A stretch of 64,000 nt of DNA, from contig CM057230.1 of assembly GCA_029891385.1 (NCBI GenBank), forward strand, positions 14,955,372-15,019,371, given 5' to 3'. Origin of the DNA: Erythroxylum novogranatense (lineage: Eukaryota; Streptophyta; Magnoliopsida; Malpighiales; Erythroxylaceae). This document shows, in pieces, positions 9,990-22,378 of the stretch (position 1 is the first letter of the stretch; every line of letters begins with the position of its first letter). A model generated the notes under the pieces. The model saw only the letters and a program-made list of their open reading frames with translations. It was not told where the DNA came from and ran no database searches. A program made the translations under genes and the position numbers.

Positions 9990-10155
9990 CAGGATTAGAA
10001 TTGTAGAAAATTGAATATTTGAATATTTTATTGCTACATTTTAAAATTGGAGCTAGAATTAAAAAATTGAAAATTACGCATTTTATTGTTATTTTTAAAA
10101 TTTGAGCTATAATTTAAAAATTGATGAAAGTTTAGGTTTTTTTTGACAAGTAACC
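9990..10155. repeat. AT-rich repeat related to the TIR element at 56.7-57.5 kb
   Basis: Contains TTTTATTGCTACATTTTAAAATT and GAGCTAGAATTAAAAAATTG-type blocks, then GATGAAAGTTTAGG and GACAAGTAACCC. These closely resemble about 57370-57517, including the ...GTAACTAACCC ending. A solitary end or truncated copy of the same family is likely. Confidence 0.55.
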
Positions 10156-10159
10156 CAAA

Positions 10160-12120
10160 ATTTTATTATTCCTAACATATTTATATATGCATTAAAATTT
10201 TTGGTTACAGTGAGAATTTTTTCAATAAACACTTACATATTATCAACAACAAAATTGAATAATATTAAAAAACTACTGAATTATTAGAATTTTAGAAGAT
10301 TGATGAATAAGAACATATTATAACAGAAATAAATTCAAAACATGTTTTATCCAATAGAAACAAGACAGATGGTTGATCACCATTATATAAAATTGATTGG
10401 TTGAATTCAATCACGACAAATACTTGCCTGGTTTAAAAGTCCGTCGGCTTACAGCCTCAAGACACAGAAGATAGAAATAGTCTAACTCAACTGAATAGAT
10501 CCAAAATATTAATAATTCGGTATATTAGTAAATCAGTTTTCAAAAAGAAAAACATAACATTTTTCCAATGTTTGATTACCACAATGGGCTTGGTCATGTT
10601 GTCAGGCATAGCCCTTGTGGTTCATTGGATGCGCTAACTTTACTCAAATCTCATGTGAAATTTAAGGAGATAATCCATTCTAAACTGTTATATTTTTAGG
10701 ATTTTTGTAATTAAGTGTTCAAAATTTTATATTTATCATAACTAATATTTTAAAACCTCCACAATTTATTTTAAAATGTTAGTTTTTACTGATGTGGTTA
10801 ATAGATAAACATTTATATGATATTTAGTATATATATTATATTATCAAAATTAACTTTTGAATTTAATCGTTAAAGTTTTAAAAGATTGATTAATTAATAA
10901 TTAAAAGCTTAACTACTAAATTAAAATAAAAACATTTTGAATATATTATCTCTAACGCCACTTAACCAAATTGTCACGGTCTTGATGGATAGCACCATGG
11001 TAACCAAATTTAAAAGAATAATATCTCCAAGTGTAATATGTTGGTAAAATTTTAAGAGAAGTTTAAAATCTTAGGGTATGCTCGGTTTACTTAGAGAATG
11101 GTAATAAGATTTATAATAAATATAGTAAAAATAGAAATAGATATGACTTCTATTCCTCGGCTACATTAGGAGTATGGAGAATTGCTTCAAAAGGGGATAT
11201 AGAAACACTGCCTATTCAATTTTAATATATTACCAAGCATCTTTTTCTTTCCTTATACATTCATTTCTTTTCATACCAACTAATCAAGTTCCTCCTCATT
11301 TATAATAGGAAGAAAGATAACATATCATTAGTGTAAACACTGATAATAATGCTTCATTAATCTCAGACACTCATTATAATGATTTGTAATTTGTAATTTA
11401 TATAATTATTTATTTATATATTTGAATATTATTTTCTTTCAAACATTTTAATTTTTTTAGTTTATCGAAAACAACATTTCTACAAATTAAAATAAAGTTA
11501 TGTATTTCTAGAACTCTTTATATTTCATGTCTTATAAAGACTTTTACTAAAACATTATTGTTGTTGTTTTACTTTAAATGATACTAATCATTTATATATA
11601 CAAATTAGCTCGACAAAATTTTCAAATTTGAATATATTAATAAATTTTAATCCTATTTATAAAATTTAAATTAAAATTTTTGAATTCAATTATACATAAA
11701 AATATGTTACTAATAAATAGCAAATATTAATAATTTTTAATATTATAAATAATAAAAATAAAAATTTCTTATTGTCTTCTACTGGGCCCATTGCTATCCC
11801 TATCGACCATTTGTGATGACTCATTTAATTATTTAAACTAATTCTCATGCATGGTTATTCCCAGGCTTACAATTTGTGTTCAACCCTATAGGTTTTGTCT
11901 GAGCCCAGACAAGGTCTAAGACACCTGAGCTCGATAAAGCCCTAGTAACCCTAAACTGGGCTTATTTTTTAATTTTTTAAAATAAAAAGAAAAACAATAT
12001 TGTTTTACTTGGAACGATGCCAATTTAGTTAAATAATGTCATTTTGTCTATACATGTTGAACTTCAGATGACTCAAAAAAAATTGAAATCCTATCAATTA
12101 GGATATGTTCTGTTAATTTC
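10160..12120. other. Gene-free AT-rich intergenic stretch
   Basis: No supported gene. A segment at about 11075-11340 (from ATGCTCGGTTTACTTAGAG) has the feel of an old MITE, but I could not pair its ends. The rest is low-complexity AT. Confidence 0.4.
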
Positions 12121-14507
12121 GGGGCCATACTAGGCCAGGTTGAACCAACCAAACTGCCAAGCATAGAGATTCATATCATTGCTAGTTATGCTAGATAAAA
12201 AGGAAATTACTTTGTGCTACTACTGTAAAACAATATATGAAGCTAGAGATTCCAAAGGAGCTCATATCTCTTTGGAGAGAATAAAATCATACTCATTTTC
12301 ATATTGGAGTTATTCGTCTGGTGCTCACACTCCAGGAAAGAAAAGAAGTTCCTGCTATAGCTAGACTATCTCTTCTTGACATTGCCTATAATATAAAAAT
12401 TTCATTATCTGGGTTTGATTTGTGGGCCAATCAATAGAGGTACACTCATGTTAAACATGATTGAGGATACATATGTATCTTGTCGTTGTCAGACAATAAG
12501 GACAATGGATGATGAAGATTGCATAAGATTTTTGGTCTCTTAAGGGAATGTCTCAAAGCTGGTTTTTATTCAAAATCTGGAATATCTATATGCGCCCTTT
12601 TGAAAGAGACTGAAACCATTCGAGGAAGGTTTAAAAGAGAGAATTAGACTTAGTGGGATCAGAAAGATGTCAGCATATATAGAGCGGAGAAAGAGAAATA
12701 ACACAAGCATATTGAGCGGATAATAACCATACATGCCACTATATTGGTTCAATGAGTGTATAATAAAGGTGATAGACCACTCGATAAAGTGTAAAAGTGT
12801 CAAAGTAGTAAGGATAAGGAGGAACATTGAGAGTGATGAGTGTAAAGTGGAGATAGTAAAAAAAGACTTTGTCAGAGAAGAGTAAAAATCTCTTCTAATA
12901 TAGTTGGAGGAGTCTTGGAAAGAGGAAGGAAGGATTTCTTACTTTTAGCATACTAGGGAAACTCCATAATAGGATACTAGAGCAAACTACTATGAAAATC
13001 AAGTTTTCTTCAACATACTTCTCTCTATTGGCTAAAATATAAGCAAAATGTCTTTAAAACTCTTCGAGATTTTCTTAAAGGTGTAAATCATATTCCTAAG
13101 CATGCAGCCGAACCATCTCTACATCTATTAGACCCTACTTAGGAGAATTTGTTCCTAGTGAACTCGAGATGCCTAACTTCAGGAAGACTATCTTCTGTTA
13201 AAGAAGGCTTGCAAAAAGCCATATTTGAAGATTAAGTGTAAAGAGAAAGGAAGCATCATTATAGAAAGTTCTTTTACAAGAAGTTCCACAGCTCTCACAA
13301 AGATTTCTAGGTCTTTGTCTTGGCTTTTTAATCCCAATGTAGGGCTTAGAATCATGATCATGGTCATCCTGATGATAGGAGAATTGTTGGAAAGGATGAC
13401 AACGATGGATTTTTCTGTATTGTTATGTTTGTTTGTTCTTCTTCTTCCTTCATCGTCGATTATAAAGCTCATCATCATCACTATTTGATTCAGATTAAGA
13501 CACATTTCATAATTTGGGTCACACATAGAAGGATCCACATCCTAGATAAAATGTCGACGATGATGGCTAACATAGACAAGTTCTCCATCAGGTTTGAAGT
13601 AATGGACTGGAGAGCCAGATTTGCCTTATGTATGTGAAAACACTAGTTGAAGCATCAAAATAGGACCAGATGTAGTTGAGGGTCTAGGTTGATCTTCATT
13701 GAGTCTGGTACAAATGGATTTCACAATTTCATCTAGTAAGGTTTTAAGCATATTAGGAGTGGTGGTGTAGAAGGAATGTCTATGAGGAGCATACTTGTCT
13801 CTTAACGAGGATATTGTGTATCAGAAAGTTTTAGACCATAGATCCTGCTTAAGGTTATTATTAAAAGGGAAAGGACAGGAGAGTATAAATTCCTAAAAGG
13901 TAGATCTTGAAAATTGATGTTCGTTGAGGAAACAAGGCTTGTGTCTCGGCTAACATACCTGTAATTTATAATATAGTCAATTTTTGTTTATTTTGATCTC
14001 TTATGAATAATATATTTTACACAACACTTGATTGAGTATATATGCTAGAAACCCATGATGCAGTTCTGAACTTCTGGTAAGGCTTATCGGTGAAATATTA
14101 CAAACCTATGAGTCACAACGAGAAAAGCCCTTTTCGACTCACTGGCACCACATACCCCCTGATCAAGGGTCGCCTAAGAATAATGAATTTATTATCAAAT
14201 TATTATTTTTAATTAATGATAGCAAAACATGGGTGGCGATAAATGTTGGGGCACTGTTTTGAAATAGGAATCTTTTATTTTACTTTTGAACAAGACAAAG
14301 AAAAACAAATATTTGTAAATATAATCTCATGGCTGTCAAAATCAAAGAATTAGTGGTTAGTATCACATGCTGAGTCTATTGTCACTTGGCGGTTGATGAC
14401 GCTAGCTCGGAGAAGTCGGAGAAAGCGACAGTGGCGATTGGAGACGCAGACCCAATTGATAGTATCTTTTTGGTTGTTAACGAGTTATGGGAAGAAGAGG
14501 ACGTTTG
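12121..14507. other. Unrecognised, frame-broken sequence
   Basis: Moderate base composition and runs of 60-116 codons on both strands (for example 12179-12364 plus and 13188-13538 minus) suggest former coding sequence, perhaps an old retroelement. No domain, zinc knuckle, protease or reverse-transcriptase motif can be read, so no name is given. About 13960-14507 shows nothing. Confidence 0.3.
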
Positions 14508-14512
14508 GGAAT

Positions 14513-15722
14513 TAAAAAATCGTAGGGGGTAGTAGTTTCACAAACTTTCCAATTTTATCGTGGACATCTCTAGCTCAAGTGAAAACAAAAGCAATAAAAA
14601 AGAAATAATAAAAAACACTAAAAAATTGGTAATGCAGTTTGACATATCTTGTCTACGTCAGCGGGCCCTCACCTAACTTAATACCTTCACCGAGGTACAA
14701 TAGATTTACCCAAGGCTTTCTTAGGTTGACACCACTTAACCCTTGACACTATCTCTCAACTAGATTTCCCATGAAATTTTTTCATACCCAATAACATGAT
14801 CGACTCGTATTAACCTTATGAAAAAAATTTTCTAAACAACTTTTAATTAAAAGACAATTAATAAAAATAACTCAAGTGATGAATCAACTAAGAATAAAAA
14901 CAGAATACACTTAAGACAGAAAAGAAGACAACTTTTCAATCGATTCAGCTCCTCCATAATAGATTTGAAAGTGCAGTTTCAACAACTCCAATTAAGCCAT
15001 TTGGCACATAAGACGTATCATGTATATTTCACGTACAAACCCAGAAGAGTAAGTCTAGAAAATAAAAAGTTAAATAACAGTGTATATCAACCCAGAATAC
15101 ATGCACACATTCAGCTGTATATTTTCCAACACTCAATTAACACCCACTGCACGATTTTATCATGCACACATTCAGCTATATGTTTTTCCATCACCTAGTC
15201 ACACCAAAACTTCCAACAATGTTATCTCTTATCCCTCAAATCCATAATCCCAAAATCTCTATATGTACAAATAACACCCAAACAAAGGCATACATTTAAT
15301 CACGACGAACCCATCAACATCAGTACGAAAAGGCAATATTTGTTGAATTTAGAGTTAAAGGTGGTGACCCCTTTGAGATTTGAATTAGAAAGATGCAGAG
15401 CAAACGGAACAGATCATGTCTTCCAGTTTTTCATACATGTATTTAATAATCATCTAAGTCACGGAACAGATGTTGTCTTCTCAAGATACACATCTATTCA
15501 AGATAGGATTCCATAACATCTAGAACATTACATCCACGACACCTCTTCTCACGATACAAATCTATTCAAGATAGGACTAGAACATTATCCAAAATAGCCT
15601 CTTGAATCTAAGTCAAACAAGGATTATTGGTTAGCTATCATCATCTAATTAATATCTTATAGGTTCAATTAGTAAAGAATGCCAAAAACTAATTACTTCG
15701 ATATATAACATATATCCTAATA
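14513..15722 (-). mobile_element. 3' LTR of the gag-only copia element
   Basis: Aligns along its length with 18382-19610, including the TAGGGGGTAGTA block near its left end and ATAACATATATCCTAATA at its right end. It is next to a purine-rich tract (minus strand AAAAAATGGGAGAT) at 15723-15737. Confidence 0.88.
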
Positions 15723-16390
15723 ATCTCCCATTTTTTGGTATTGTTTGTCACAAATATAAAACTCCCCCTAAATAAAATAATTGGACATATAAGTATCAAA
15801 TTCACAATTCATATGACAAATACTCTCCCTTAATCAAATATCAAGTTTATCCAATCATCCAAATTTCTCCCCATTGGGACAAAAAGATGCCAAAAAGCAA
15901 AATGAATAGTCACGCATATACCTTAAAATTTTCTCCTGAATTGAACATTCACCATAAACAATCTGATGTCTCCCTTTGGGACAAAACATTGTCAAAACTA
16001 AGAATGCCTTCAACACAATAAATCTCAACGAATAAAGAAGCATAAAAATCATATGACAATTTACTACCAGTCAATACATATGCCAACATATCATTACTTA
16101 TTTCAATTCCATCTTCATAAGATTGATCAAATTCATAAACCCAAGCAAATAAAGACGAGTGTTGCCAATGTAGTGAGAGAGAGAGATACTTGTGAGAGAG
16201 ACCCACATTAATGAGAGAGCTGAAGAGTCTTCGGTGGAGCCAAATAGAAGTCACAATGCAAATTACTAAAAAGATGGGACGAAAATGGTAACATAAAAAC
16301 TAAAAAACTAAAAAAGACAAAAAAATTTACGTTTCGTCGTTTTTTTTAAACAACAAAAAAATACTTCAAAATATAAAGTATACAGTCCTT
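15723..16390 (-). other. Non-coding 3' interior of the gag-only copia element
   Basis: Contains the polypurine tract (15723-15737, minus strand) and several CTCCC-type tracts. No domain is seen. Short minus-strand frames at 15855-16254 do not resemble a known protein. This is the place where pol would be expected and is missing. Confidence 0.55.
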
Positions 16391-18315
16391 ATGCCCCTCG
16401 AAGAAATTCAAACTTGGACTTATTCCTTGTCACATTATCTATGTCATTAACTGTTTGGTTGATTTCTTCATCTGAAGTAACTGACTTATCCTCAATCTGA
16501 ACATTTTCTTCAAAAGCAATAACTAACTGTGAATCTGGATAATTTTTTGTTTTTCCTATACTACGTCTTTTTGCTTGTACTTGACCCTTTCTAACCCAAG
16601 AGTGCTTTGGTAATATAGGTTGCTGTTGGAAATCTAATGGAGAGTGTCTAAATTTTTAATTTTGACCCCTTTGAAACATCATTTGTAACATCTTGTAGCA
16701 TCTCAGTCTTATATGCCCGATAACTTCGTAAAAATGACACTTGGGTACAAATCTTCGATTCTTTCTCGATGTTTCTCATTGTTGGACAGATATATCATTT
16801 TTCTCCTTATTCACTTTAAAGCACTCACCCTTATAGCCAATGCCTTGAAGATCCCTTTTAACCTTACCAATTTTAATTAACTTTTATAGTTTTTCTGTGC
16901 CTTCATTCAACATTCTCAATCCTTTTTCGGTACATACTAAATTTATTCTAGATTTATCAAGCTCATCTAATGCCAACATCAATTTCTTTTCTAATTCTTG
17001 GATGGTGTTCTTCATGAAGATATTATCTTCCTTTAATCTTTCATTCTTTCTACACATTTTCACCCATTTTTCATTCATAGTTTTGTAATCCTCGTAAATA
17101 TTCCCCTTTTATTATCTAGGCCACTTCCATCATTGACATAATTTGATATTGGGTCTTGAGCTGAGTTGTTTTCATTTTTCTTGAAATTTTTCGATTTTTT
17201 TCCTTTTTCGACTTCAATTACTTCCTTCTCAATTACCGTTAAGCAAATAACTGGACTCTTGATATATAAAGCAACTAACGTAGCATCATTCGTAGCTTCC
17301 TTTTCACTTCTGGATTTTTTATCACTCCAAGTTCTTGTATAGGATTTTCCTTTTCTCTTCTTTAAGATGTTTGCACACTTCGCTTGAACATGTCCGAAGC
17401 CTTGACACTTGTGGCATTGAATTCTCTTTACCTTTCTTTCTCCATTTTGAATTTTGAATTTTGATTTGTTGTTTGAAGTTGTTGTTCTATGAGCTCCCGC
17501 TATTTTGCCTAAATTTGGATATGTCCTTTTTCACTTTCTTCAACCACAAACTGAACTCTCGTGTTAATAGCTCCATATCCTCATTCTTGTCAGATTCATC
17601 TTCTACATCATTCATATCTTTTCTAGTTTCAACTTGTAGTGCCAATCCTTTCCTTATTTCTTATTTACCCCTTAAGAGATTCATTTCGAAATTTGTAAGA
17701 AATCTAATTACCTTCTTCAATGACAGATCATTAATGTCGTGGGCCTCCTCTATTACTGCAAGTTTTGAAATAAATCTTGAAGGTAATGATCTCAACGTCT
17801 TCTTGATTAGTTTTATATTTGAATATTTCTTCCCGAGTTGATGTGCCTGATTCACTATATCGCGCAATCTTTCATGAAAGTCCCCAATAGTCTCATTTCC
17901 ATCCATCTTCAGTCCTTCAAACGTCATAGCTAACATCTGTAGTTTTGATGCTATCACATATTTGGACGCCTCATGAATAGTCTACAAAGCATCTCACGCT
18001 TCTTTAGTCGATTCACATGCTGATATAATTAATAAGCGTCCTTCATCAACAATACTGAATATCGCATGCTTTGCTTGTGAATTTCTAAGTATACTTTCTT
18101 CTTTGGCTCTTGTCCATTTAGATGGATCTTTTTGAACTACCTCTCCTTTATTGTCAGTAATCATCGGATGCGTCCACCCATGTATTGCCGAATGTCAAGC
18201 TTTTGTACCCTGAGCTTGGATGAAGACTCTCATCCGTGATATCTATGTATGATAGTTAGAGTCGTCCAATAGTTGTGGTCTGGTGATTGACACACCCTCT
18301 CTTGTAGTCATGTTC
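16391..18315 (-). pseudogene. SIRE-type copia gag (broken)
   Basis: Gag would package element RNA into virus-like particles. Read on the minus strand: an N-terminal part with RMRVFIQAQ (about 18215-18240); a UBN2-type gag core with DPSKWTRAKEE, AMTFEGLKMDGNETIGDFHERL and LIKKTLRSLP (about 17660-18160); a first zinc knuckle CHKCQGFGHVQAKC (about 17385-17430); a charged coiled-coil stretch (16884-17078) followed by LNEGTEKL; and a second zinc-knuckle relic CHFYEVIGHIRLRC (about 16690-16745). This order, with a coiled coil between two knuckles, is typical of the SIRE/Maximus lineage. Stop codons and frameshifts interrupt it (for example near 17990, 17665 and 17090), and the second knuckle has lost one Cys. 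No pol follows. Confidence 0.85.
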
Positions 18316-18368
18316 GCGAAACTCGGATCTATACCAACTTGCTACCAAGTTCTGATTCAGTGACCTTT

Positions 18369-18380
18369 CTCTGATATCAA
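18369..18380 (-). promoter_or_regulatory. Primer-binding site, initiator tRNA-Met type
   Basis: On the minus strand this reads TTGATATCAGAG, one base from the end of the right-hand LTR. The copia consensus is TGGTATCAGAGC, so one core base has changed. It identifies the right LTR as the 5' LTR. Confidence 0.75.
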
Positions 18381-18381
18381 T

Positions 18382-19610
18382 TGAAAAACCATAGGGGGTA
18401 GTAATTTTTAATTTTACCGTGGATGTCTCTAGCATAAACGAAATCAAAAGCAATAAAAAAGAAATAATAAAAAATACCAAAACTTTGGTAACATAGTTCG
18501 ACATATCTTGCCTACGTCTGCGAGACCCTCACTCAGCTTAATTCTTTCACCAAAACATAATAAATTTACCCAAGATTTTACTGAGCCGATATTACACAAT
18601 TTTTGATATTATCTCTCAAACTCACTTCCCGTGAAAGTTTTTCTCACCCAATAATACGATCAATTCATGTTAATTAACTTCGTTAGAGGATTTTCTAAAC
18701 AACTTTTAATTAAAAGACAATTAATAAAAATAACTCAAGTGATGAATCAACTAAGAATAAAAATAGAATACACTTTAGACAGAAAAGAAGACAACTTCCC
18801 AATCGGTTCAGCTCCTCCGTAATAGATATAGAAGTGCAGCTTCAACAACTCCAATTAAACCATATGGGACACTAGACGCACCATGTATATTTCACGTACA
18901 AACCCAAAAGAGCAATCACGGTGTATATCAACCCAGAACACATGCACACATTCAACTGTGTTTTTCCAATCTTTAATTAACGCCTAGTGCACTATTTTAT
19001 CATGCACACATTCACTGCATATTTTTCCAGCACCTAATCACACCAAAACTTCTAGCAACGTTATCTCCTATCCCTTAAAGCCATAATCCCAAAAGCTCCA
19101 TATGTGCAAAGAACACCAAACAGGGGCATACATTTAATCACAGCGAACCCATCAACATCAGTACAAAAAGGCAATATTTGTTGAATTTAGAGATAAAGGT
19201 GGTGACCTATTTGAGATTTGAATTAGAAAGATGTAGAGCAAACAGAACAGATCCTGTCTTCCAGTTTTTCATGCACATATTCAATAATGAACTAAATCAC
19301 GGAAGCACAAATAGGAAGTAACCACAATTCCTACATAATTCATCGACCACATCTCTTCTCAAGATACACATCTATTTAAGATAGGATTCCACAACATCTA
19401 GAACATTATATCTACCACATCTCTTATCAAGATACACATCTATTCAAGACAGGATTTCATAATATCTAGAACATTATCCAAAATAGCTTTTTGAATCCAA
19501 GTCAAACAAAGATTATTGGTTAGCTATCATTATCCAATTAATATCTTATTGGTCCAATTAGTAAAGAATGCGAAAACTAATTACTTAAATATATAACATA
19601 TATCCTAATA
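18382..19610 (-). mobile_element. 5' LTR of the gag-only copia element
   Basis: Direct repeat of 14513-15722, 1229 bp. Its right end CCTAATA abuts the GGAAT duplication. An internal direct-repeat block with ATCTATTCAAGA and CTAGAACATTA appears more than once (about 19365-19480), as it does near 15480-15570 in the partner LTR. Confidence 0.88.
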
Positions 19611-19959
19611 GGAATATTCAATCTCAAGCATTAAAAGATTTACGACAAGACATAATCTATTGTCAATCCTACTTGTAGCGTGAGAACCATTACGTCTAAG
19701 AGTTTATTTGTGTTTGGCCTGATTTATTCTTATCATAGTTTTACAAATAAATTTAGGATAATTGCATAAGTTTGTGACAAATTGTGCTACTGGAATCCAT
19801 TCTCATATTTGTATGGAGAGGTACCATTAACACGTTCACAATTCCTGTTTCTTGAACATTTTTTATGAACTTGCAGAACTTTTGGAGAAAAGGTAGAAAT
19901 CGAACGAGTAACTTCTGAAGTACAGTATTATCAGTGGTTCTGTACGCAGTACCGTAGTG

Positions 19960-19965
19960 TTTATT
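19960..19965 (-). terminator. Candidate polyadenylation signal of the carboxylesterase gene
   Basis: AATAAA on the minus strand, 73 bases beyond the stop codon. It is the plainest polyadenylation hexamer in the 3' region. Confidence 0.5.
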
Positions 19966-20037
19966 TATGACCAAATAAAACACAAGAAGAACAAGCGATG
20001 GCAGAGCAGGAATTGAAGACCCTAAAACACAAGTTAT

Positions 20038-21072
20038 TCAAATACTGGCTAGAGGCGTGCATGGTTTCTTTTGCACGAAGTCCTTCACCTCCTTGATTAA
20101 CAAAGACGACTCAGCCAGCTCGGGAAATAAATAAAATGCATGGATTGCATTTGGGTATTCAACCAAATATGCTTCTTTCCCATATTGCTTAAGTCCCTCG
20201 TAGTACTTCTCCTGCCAATCTTTTAACGGATCAAATCCTCCAATGACAACAATTGTTGGCGGAAAATTCACCCCTGAAATGTCCACTCCGTTTGGCCCAA
20301 AAACATTAGCTGCAGGGTGGTTCCTGTCTGAATTCTCCGGCAAAACCGATTTCCAAAACCAGTCATTTTTCTCAATGGTCACGACTGGATCTCCAACGAG
20401 CTTTAGCTCCGATTCAGTACGTTGTTCTCCTCCAAAAAATGGTTGCAATAATATGTTTCCAGTTACTTCAATGTTTCTGAAGTTTTGTCCACTGGCTTTT
20501 ACTGCAACGTGATGGGCCAAGTTGCCACCTGCACTATCTCCGGCGAGAAAACAGTTGGTGAGATTTGCGTAGCTTGAAAACCCGTCGATGTTATTATTAT
20601 CAACGAACTTGAGGGAATCGAAGCAATCATCAAGTTGACAAGGGTAACGATGCTCAGGAGCAAGGCGGTAGTTGACGGAGATGACAAAGGCAGATAGTTC
20701 TCCCGCAAGTCGATAGCAAAAGCCATCTGTTCTCTTTGAATCTGGTGAAAAATACGCGAAGCCACCACCATGGAAGTAGAAAACAACCGGTAATCTGGCA
20801 TGACCATTGATATCGTCTAAAGGGATTGCTTTGGAAGGAATATAGAGACGGAACCAGAGGTTGCGAGTGGGGTCAACAATGATATCCTTGCTTTTGATAC
20901 CGTTACTCAGTTTCTTCTCAGAAGGGGAGACCTTGTGGTCGATCAAACTCATGAGACAGCGGTTGACGGAGCCATCAGAACGACGAGTGATGTCGACGGC
21001 GAAGGAGTAGACGGAGAGGAGGATCTTAAGCTTCCATGGCAAGGCAGGTTGCTTCAGATCATTTTCAGACAT
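20038..21072 (-). CDS. Carboxylesterase, CXE18/GID1-like alpha/beta hydrolase
   Basis: 344 residues, single uninterrupted frame, the usual length for plant carboxylesterases (CXE, hormone-sensitive-lipase-like family). The enzyme hydrolyses ester bonds in small molecules, probably in the cytosol; no signal peptide or membrane segment is evident. The oxyanion-hole motif HGGGFAYF lies at 101-108, the nucleophile elbow GDSAGG at 178-183 (Ser180), Asp281 in GGFDPLKD and His311 in NAIHAFYLF, so the triad is complete. The gibberellin receptor GID1 has lost the His, so this copy should be an active esterase rather than a receptor. The N-terminus (ALPWKLKILLSVYSF, DGSVNR) also fits the CXE18 group. 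The start is the first Met; it has a TATA-like box 63-70 bases upstream. The substrate cannot be read from sequence. The flanks are transposon-derived on both sides. Confidence 0.93.
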   Translation of the reverse strand: MSENDLKQPALPWKLKILLSVYSFAVDITRRSDGSVNRCLMSLIDHKVSPSEKKLSNGIKSKDIIVDPTRNLWFRLYIPSKAIPLDDINGHARLPVVFYFHGGGFAYFSPDSKRTDGFCYRLAGELSAFVISVNYRLAPEHRYPCQLDDCFDSLKFVDNNNIDGFSSYANLTNCFLAGDSAGGNLAHHVAVKASGQNFRNIEVTGNILLQPFFGGEQRTESELKLVGDPVVTIEKNDWFWKSVLPENSDRNHPAANVFGPNGVDISGVNFPPTIVVIGGFDPLKDWQEKYYEGLKQYGKEAYLVEYPNAIHAFYLFPELAESSLLIKEVKDFVQKKPCTPLASI

Positions 21073-21134
21073 TACGTTTATTTTGATTTATCTCTTAATT
21101 TTCCAATCCGATGAAGGAAGAGACAGGTTGGGCA

Positions 21135-21142
21135 GTTAAATA
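21135..21142 (-). promoter_or_regulatory. TATA-like box upstream of the carboxylesterase gene
   Basis: Minus-strand TATTTAAC, about 65 bases before the ATG at 21072, at a position that allows a short 5' leader. Assignment rests on sequence and spacing only. Confidence 0.45.
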
Positions 21143-21943
21143 CTGGCAGTATCTTTAATATTCTTTATGTACAGAGTTGCTATTCCTGAGAAACCAATCA
21201 GATCCATGACCTCAAGATATTACCAAGGTACAGTGTTGATTATGCTATAAGTACGGATCATATAGTATTATCTTATGGTTATTAAACCCTATTGAGATTT
21301 CGGTAATACTGTTCTGAAATTTTGGTTTCTCCTTCTTCATTAACAATTACAACGACCACTCGGTATCCAAGGCACCATGAAAGAAGACTTAGATTCTTTT
21401 TCCTTCGCTATTGAGCAGATACAAATTAAATTTCCCAAATAATCAACCCCACTGGATTAAATATTACACCTAACACCTACTTGCCTACTTACGTTGACAG
21501 CTGCGCTCCTATACAGAAACCAGAATTCCAGCTTTACCGGGGGGGTTCTCATTAGTGTGTTTTACCCTATTTTACTTAATCTTATCTATATATTTAGCGT
21601 GAAACTTACATAAATATTTGAATAAAATTTGATACAACAAGATAGAAATTGATTAATTGAAACAGATGATCTGATATTTTTATTGAAGTGGACTTACGAA
21701 GAAAGTGAACATATCATTTTTCAGTTTTTTCCACTTATTATCATCTTTAAGTCCTCAACTAGCTATTGGGTGTTGGTTTACAGATTGGACTTTATGAATT
21801 AACTTCTTGCGGTCCAATGCTTCCCAACAAGTTGCGTTATGCTTCTATCATTATTCCAACAACTTGGTCGTTGGAATTAAGAAAGCTAAACTATTCTCGT
21901 CCAAGGAGGAAAGTCTGACAAATGCATTTAATTAAGGAGACTC
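21143..21943. other. Intergenic / upstream region of the carboxylesterase gene
   Basis: No gene or repeat recognised. The Tat element begins at 21950, so any native promoter elements of the carboxylesterase are limited to about 870 bp before transposon sequence starts. Confidence 0.5.
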
Positions 21944-21949
21944 TCCTGT

Positions 21950-22378
21950 TGGTTCTGCCAGATTCTGGCTGAACTGAACGTTGCCGTTATGCTCCATGTG
22001 ATCGGCTGTCTTCTGTATTAGCTTCAACGTCAAGATACCTGCAAAACAAGGAAGGCACGTCGGAGGTTATGTCCCGATTGGCCCCTCCAACGCTCAAGTC
22101 AGATTTTTTGGTGAAGGTGGGTCTGCTATAATCAGAGAGAACTGGGGTTGTGATTGCGTACCTCCGTTGTGGGAGAATTATACCTTATATATATATGGGA
22201 TGGATGTTAGGGTTAGGTCTTTACGTGTGCATGGGGGTCTCTCTCATGCGGACGGGCTGAGAAGAGCATGGATTGGGCTTGACATAGCCACTAGGTGGGA
22301 GAGGATCTTTGAAGAGTGGACCGATCGGCCCACGAATAGTTTTGACTGGGTACGGGCCCGACACGACCGACCCGACCA
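21950..22378 (-). mobile_element. 3' LTR of the Tat element
   Basis: 429 bp, direct repeat of 31516-31943. It contains a TATATATATATGGGATGG stretch (22187 on) that on the minus strand gives a TATA-box-like sequence. Confidence 0.93.

Larger units (their letters stand above)
14513..19610 (-). mobile_element. Complete SIRE-like Ty1/copia element carrying gag but no pol
   Basis: Two direct LTRs (14513-15722 and 18382-19610) flank a 2.66-kb interior. A 5-bp duplication GGAAT (14508-14512 and 19611-19615) marks the insertion. The primer-binding site matches initiator tRNA-Met, and a polypurine stretch lies beside the left LTR, so transcription runs on the minus strand. The interior encodes a SIRE-type gag with two zinc knuckles and a coiled coil but no protease, integrase or reverse transcriptase, making it a deletion derivative dependent on other elements. 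The LTRs differ at about one base in ten by eye, so the insertion is not recent. The outer terminus reads TATTAGG rather than the usual TGTTAG. Confidence 0.88.

Noticed and set aside
12121..13960. Possible endogenous pararetrovirus
   Set aside because: Some word patterns were suggestive, but no coat-protein zinc knuckle, protease or reverse-transcriptase motif could be read on either strand, so the identification is not supported.
20243..20512. Plus-strand frame opposite the carboxylesterase (and the similar frames at 59450-59728)
   Set aside because: Antisense shadows of conserved coding sequence with no independent support.
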